Assembly: GCF_005406125.1 (NCBI RefSeq)
Contig: NZ_BIXZ01000004.1
Location: 1-64,000 of the forward strand
DNA length: 64,000 bases
Reading direction: 5' to 3'
Source: Haloarcula mannanilytica
GTDB taxonomy: Archaea; Halobacteriota; Halobacteria; Halobacteriales; Haloarculaceae
Shown: one piece after another, positions 61,045-64,000 of the stretch
Position numbering within the stretch: position 1 is the first letter of the stretch
Layout: each line of letters starts with the position of its first letter
The notes under the pieces: model-generated
Databases searched by the model: none
What the model was told of the DNA's origin: nothing
The model's input: the letters and a program-made list of their open reading frames with translations, nothing else
Program-made: the position numbers and the translations under genes

Positions 61045-62388
61045 ATGAGCGATAGTGACTCACACGCGACAGGCAGTCCGTACGCACCGCAGACGGCCAC
61101 AGAAACCGCGGCGATGCTTGAGGCAGTAGGCGTCGACGATATCGACTCGCTGTTCGACGTTCCCGACGCTGTCGCCTTCGACGGCGAGTTCGGTATCGAC
61201 GCCCGGAGCGAGCGAGCGACACGTCGGGAAGTCGCCAGCCTCCTGGGGCGCAACGCCGATCTCACCGAATTTCTGGGCCGCGGCCACTACGATCACTACG
61301 TCCCGAGCGTCGTTGACGACCTCGCCAGCCGTTCTGAGTTCCTGACTTCCTACACGCAGTACCAGCCCGAGGTCGCACAGGGATTCCTCCAGGCCCTCTT
61401 CGAGTTTCAATCGATGCTGGTCGAACTCACAGGACTCGATGTCGCCAACTGCTCGATGTACGACGACGCGACGGCGCTGGGCGAGGCGGCGACCCTCTCC
61501 CAGCGAGTCCGGTCGGTCTCGGGCGACCGGATTCTGGTTCCCGAACACCTCCGGGACGGCAAACACGCCGTGCTGGCGAACTACGCCGACGGGCCGGACT
61601 TCACGGTCGAGTCGTATCCCATGACGGACGGTGTCGCCGACGTGGGAGCGCTCTCTGAACAGGTGGACGGGGACACTGCGATGGTGTACGCCGAGACGCC
61701 GACGGTCCGGGGCGTCATCGAGGAGCGGCTCGGCGCGCTCGGTGACCTCGCAGGCGACCACGACGCGCTGTTCTGTCTCGGCTCGGACCCGATTGCGCTG
61801 TCCCTGCTGGAACGGCCGGCCGATGTCGGAGCCGACGTGGTTGTCGGCGACGCCGCGTCGCTGGGGACCGGCACCGCTTACGGCTTCGGGCTGGGGATGT
61901 TCGTCACCCGCGAGGAGTACCTGCGGCAGGTGCCCGGTCGCCTCGTGGGGGCCAGTGAGGACGCAGCTGGCCGCCGCGCGTACACGCTCACGCTCCAGAC
62001 GCGAGAGCAGCACATCCGCAAGGAGCGGGCCACGTCGAACATCTGTACGAACCAGGCGTGGGTCGCGTTGCGGACCGCCATGCACGCCGCGTGGCTTGGC
62101 CCGGACGGACTGGTTGACCTCGCGGAGGACTGTGTGACTCGCGCCCGCGACCTGGCCGACCGCCTCGACGGCATCGTCGGCGTGAAGGCCCCGGTCCACG
62201 ACCACCACCACTTCCGGGAGTTCCTTGCCCGCACGGACCAGCCGGCCAGCGCCATCGTCGGGGACCTCACGGACGAGGGCTTCGCGGTTCACGCGGTCGA
62301 CGACCACCTCGTGCAGGTGTGTGCGACCGAGACGACAGCCGAGGCCGAAGACGAGTTCGTGGCGGCGTTCCGAGAGGTGGCGAAATGA
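61045..62388 (+). CDS. gcvPA: glycine dehydrogenase (decarboxylating) subunit 1
   Basis: 447 residues from ATG 61,045 ([20 protein letters not shown]); the frame extends to 60,949 but lacks support. N-terminal half of the P protein: [80 protein letters not shown] and [10 protein letters not shown]. It lacks the PLP lysine, which is in the partner. In Archaea the P protein is split; the two subunits form the active enzyme. Downstream comes a repeat element before gcvPB. Confidence 0.95.
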   Translation: MSDSDSHATGSPYAPQTATETAAMLEAVGVDDIDSLFDVPDAVAFDGEFGIDARSERATRREVASLLGRNADLTEFLGRGHYDHYVPSVVDDLASRSEFLTSYTQYQPEVAQGFLQALFEFQSMLVELTGLDVANCSMYDDATALGEAATLSQRVRSVSGDRILVPEHLRDGKHAVLANYADGPDFTVESYPMTDGVADVGALSEQVDGDTAMVYAETPTVRGVIEERLGALGDLAGDHDALFCLGSDPIALSLLERPADVGADVVVGDAASLGTGTAYGFGLGMFVTREEYLRQVPGRLVGASEDAAGRRAYTLTLQTREQHIRKERATSNICTNQAWVALRTAMHAAWLGPDGLVDLAEDCVTRARDLADRLDGIVGVKAPVHDHHHFREFLARTDQPASAIVGDLTDEGFAVHAVDDHLVQVCATETTAEAEDEFVAAFREVAK

Positions 62389-62406
62389 CACTCGCCGCAC
62401 TGCGCC

Positions 62407-62546
62407 CGGCGAAACACCGTGGGACAAACCACGTCCCACGAGCATCACGCTCGACACGGGGGTGTCTCTTCGCCTCGCAATACTCGGCGAAACACCGTGG
62501 GACAAACCGCGTCCCACGAGCGTCACGCTCGACACGGGGGTGTCTC
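62407..62546 (+). repeat. tandem 62-bp hairpin-rich repeat between gcvPA and gcvPB
   Basis: Two copies, 62,407-62,468 and 62,485-62,546, differ at two positions and are separated by 16 bases. Each has three consecutive palindromes: GTGGGAC/GTCCCAC, GAGCGTCACGCTC, and GACACGGGGGTGTC. Both copies begin CGGCGAAACACCGTGGGACA and end GGTGTCTC. The second ends just before the gcvPB GTG (62,549), so it would be in the leader. The two copies lie a multiple of three apart and the gcvPB frame is open through both, giving the peptide ETPWDKPRPTS twice, in frame with gcvPB. Confidence 0.85.
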
Positions 62547-62548
62547 GC

Positions 62549-63970
62549 GTGAAATACGACCAGGCGCGCTGGACCGACGACAGCGACGACCTGTACGAGC
62601 CGTTGCTCTCGGAGAAAGCGAGCGAAACCGTCGAGGTCGATGACTCGCCGCTGCCCGATGACCTGACGCGGGACGCCCTTTCCTTGCCGGACCCGGCCGA
62701 ACCTGAACTGGCACGGCACTACACGCGCCTCTCACAGATGAATTACGGCGTCGAGAGCGGGCCGTTCCCGCTTGGCTCGTGTACGATGAAGTACAACCCC
62801 TCCTTCACCGAGGACGTGGCTGCGCGGGCGGACGCTGCTATCCACCCGGATCGGCCCGATTCAACGGTTCAGGGGACGCTGGCACTGTGTCACCGCCTGC
62901 AGGACTATTTGGGTCGCATCGGCGGCATGGACGCGGTGACCTTGCAGCCACCGGCCGGCGCAGCCGGCGAGTTCACCGGGGTTCAAATTGCGAAGGCCTA
63001 CCACGAACACAACGATGACGAGCGACGGGAGGTTGTCATTCCGGATTCGGCACACGGCACAAACTTCGCGACGGCGGCGATGGCCGGCTACGAGGTCGTG
63101 GAACTGCCAAGCGGCGACGACGGCTGTGTCGACATCGAGGCGCTGGAGGCGGCCGTTGGCGATGACACCGCCGCGCTCATGCTCACAAACCCCAACACGC
63201 TGGGGCTGTTCGAGCGCGACATCGAACACATCGCCGATATCGTCCACGACGCCGGCGGCCTGCTGTACTACGACGGCGCGAACCTCAACGCCTTGCTCGG
63301 GCGCGCTCGCCCCGGTGACATGGGCTTTGACGTGATGCACTACAACGTCCACAAGACGTTCGCGACGCCCCACGGCGGCGGTGGCCCCGGGGCCGGCCCG
63401 GTCGGCGTCCGCGAGGAGCTGGCCCAGTTCCTCCCGAACCCACACGTCAGAGAGCGCGGCGGCAACTACGAACACTACGAGCCGGACAGCTCCATCGGGA
63501 AGGTGCATGGCTTCTACGGCAACTGGCCGGTGCTGGTCAAGACCTTCGCCTACATCGCCCGACTCGGTGACGAGGGTCTCAGCGACGCCAGCGCCAAGGC
63601 CGTCCTCAACGCGAACTACCTCGCCGAACAGATTGAGTACGAGGTGCCCTTCGGCCCGTTCCACCACGAGTTCGTCGCCAGCGCGGGCGAGCAAGACGCC
63701 GCCGACGCGGCCAAGCGGATGCTCGACTACGGCGTCCACCCGCCGACGACGAAGTGGCCCGAAATCGTCGACGAGGCGCTGATGACCGAGCCGACGGAGG
63801 GCGAGACCAAACGCTCGCTGGATCAGCTCGCGGCCGCGTTCAACGCTGTCGCCGGCGATTCAGACGCCGAACTGGCCGAGGCCCCGTCCCGTCCGGCGGC
63901 GAAACGCATCGACCAGGTGACCGCGGCTCGAAACCCTCGCCTCTCCTGGCAGGCGCTTGACGACACGTAG
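62549..63970 (+). CDS. gcvPB: glycine dehydrogenase (decarboxylating) subunit 2
   Basis: 473 residues from GTG 62,549 (MKYDQARWTDDSDDLYEPLL), placed right after the tandem repeat. The frame is open upstream, but that part is repeat-derived. Conserved blocks: MNYGVESGPFPLGSCTMKYN, LQPPAGAAGEFTGVQIAKAY, DSAHGTNFATAAMAGYEVVE, YYDGANLNALLGRARPGDMG and MHYNVHKTFATPHGGGGPGA, where Lys269 carries PLP. FGPFHHEFVAS and GVHPPTTKWPEIVDEALMTE end it. With gcvPA it decarboxylates glycine and passes the aminomethyl group to GcvH. Confidence 0.94.
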   Translation: MKYDQARWTDDSDDLYEPLLSEKASETVEVDDSPLPDDLTRDALSLPDPAEPELARHYTRLSQMNYGVESGPFPLGSCTMKYNPSFTEDVAARADAAIHPDRPDSTVQGTLALCHRLQDYLGRIGGMDAVTLQPPAGAAGEFTGVQIAKAYHEHNDDERREVVIPDSAHGTNFATAAMAGYEVVELPSGDDGCVDIEALEAAVGDDTAALMLTNPNTLGLFERDIEHIADIVHDAGGLLYYDGANLNALLGRARPGDMGFDVMHYNVHKTFATPHGGGGPGAGPVGVREELAQFLPNPHVRERGGNYEHYEPDSSIGKVHGFYGNWPVLVKTFAYIARLGDEGLSDASAKAVLNANYLAEQIEYEVPFGPFHHEFVASAGEQDAADAAKRMLDYGVHPPTTKWPEIVDEALMTEPTEGETKRSLDQLAAAFNAVAGDSDAELAEAPSRPAAKRIDQVTAARNPRLSWQALDDT

Positions 63971-64000
63971 CCGCGCGTTTCGACATTTGATACTTCCGCC

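Overview
The window comes from a haloarchaeon (class Halobacteria; the gene set would suit Haloarcula or a relative, but the genus is a guess). The support is: GC-rich coding DNA with very acidic proteins, Tat-type lipoprotein signals, overlapping ATGA and TGATG gene junctions, and archaeal proteins such as Cdc48, RadB, S8e, TFB, Orc1/Cdc6 and TrkA. There are two very different halves.

Bases 1 to about 22,000 form an accessory island, locally AT-rich and full of broken genes. It holds surface-polysaccharide or N-glycosylation genes: a sulfatase-like protein, a GT61-like glycosyltransferase, a UDP-sugar epimerase/decarboxylase, three GT2 glycosyltransferases and an AglQ-like protein. These are separated by a graveyard of insertion sequences: an IS5-type element with an indel, two IS1595-type copies (one split by an IS630-type element), IS6-, IS4- and IS5-type scraps, and an IS1341-type tnpB element. 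A broken orc1/cdc6 gene surrounded by origin-recognition-box-like repeats (6.8-8.4 kb) looks like a dead plasmid origin. A broken TFB gene and scraps of a DUF234-like ATPase, a PIN toxin and a wHTH gene lie in the same island. An intact RNA ligase, a PH-like protein and a tiny zinc-ribbon protein also sit here.

From about 22 kb onward the DNA is dense, intact chromosome. 22-26.6 kb has regulators: a bacterio-opsin-activator-type HTH protein, a secreted and membrane-anchored Ca-repeat protein with a cytoplasmic winged helix, and two DUF7344-like proteins. 27-41 kb has TrkA, PhoU, RadB, LarC, UspA, Cdc48, an MDR oxidoreductase, a CBS/HPF-like protein, a short lycopene-cyclase-domain protein and a methyltransferase. 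A tRNA-Val(GAC) at 41.7 kb has a duplicated 3' end nearby. 41.9-45.8 kb is the trpD-F-E-G operon (chorismate to the anthranilate branch). 46-49 kb holds pyrF, a DUF2240-like gene pair and ribosomal protein S8e. 49-55 kb is the phosphate module: an AbrB-PhoU regulator divergent from pstS-C-A-B. 56.5-59.4 kb is a zinc or manganese ABC importer. 59.4-64 kb is the glycine-cleavage operon gcvT-H-PA-PB, whose last two genes are separated by a 62-bp tandemly repeated, hairpin-rich element.

The main unexplained items are the relic replication origin, the hairpin repeat in the gcv operon, the transmembrane Ca-repeat/winged-helix protein, a solo tnpB right end (guide-RNA-like) far from the intact tnpB, and several perfect dyads placed like operators upstream of cdc48, the MDR oxidoreductase, trpD, pst and znuA.
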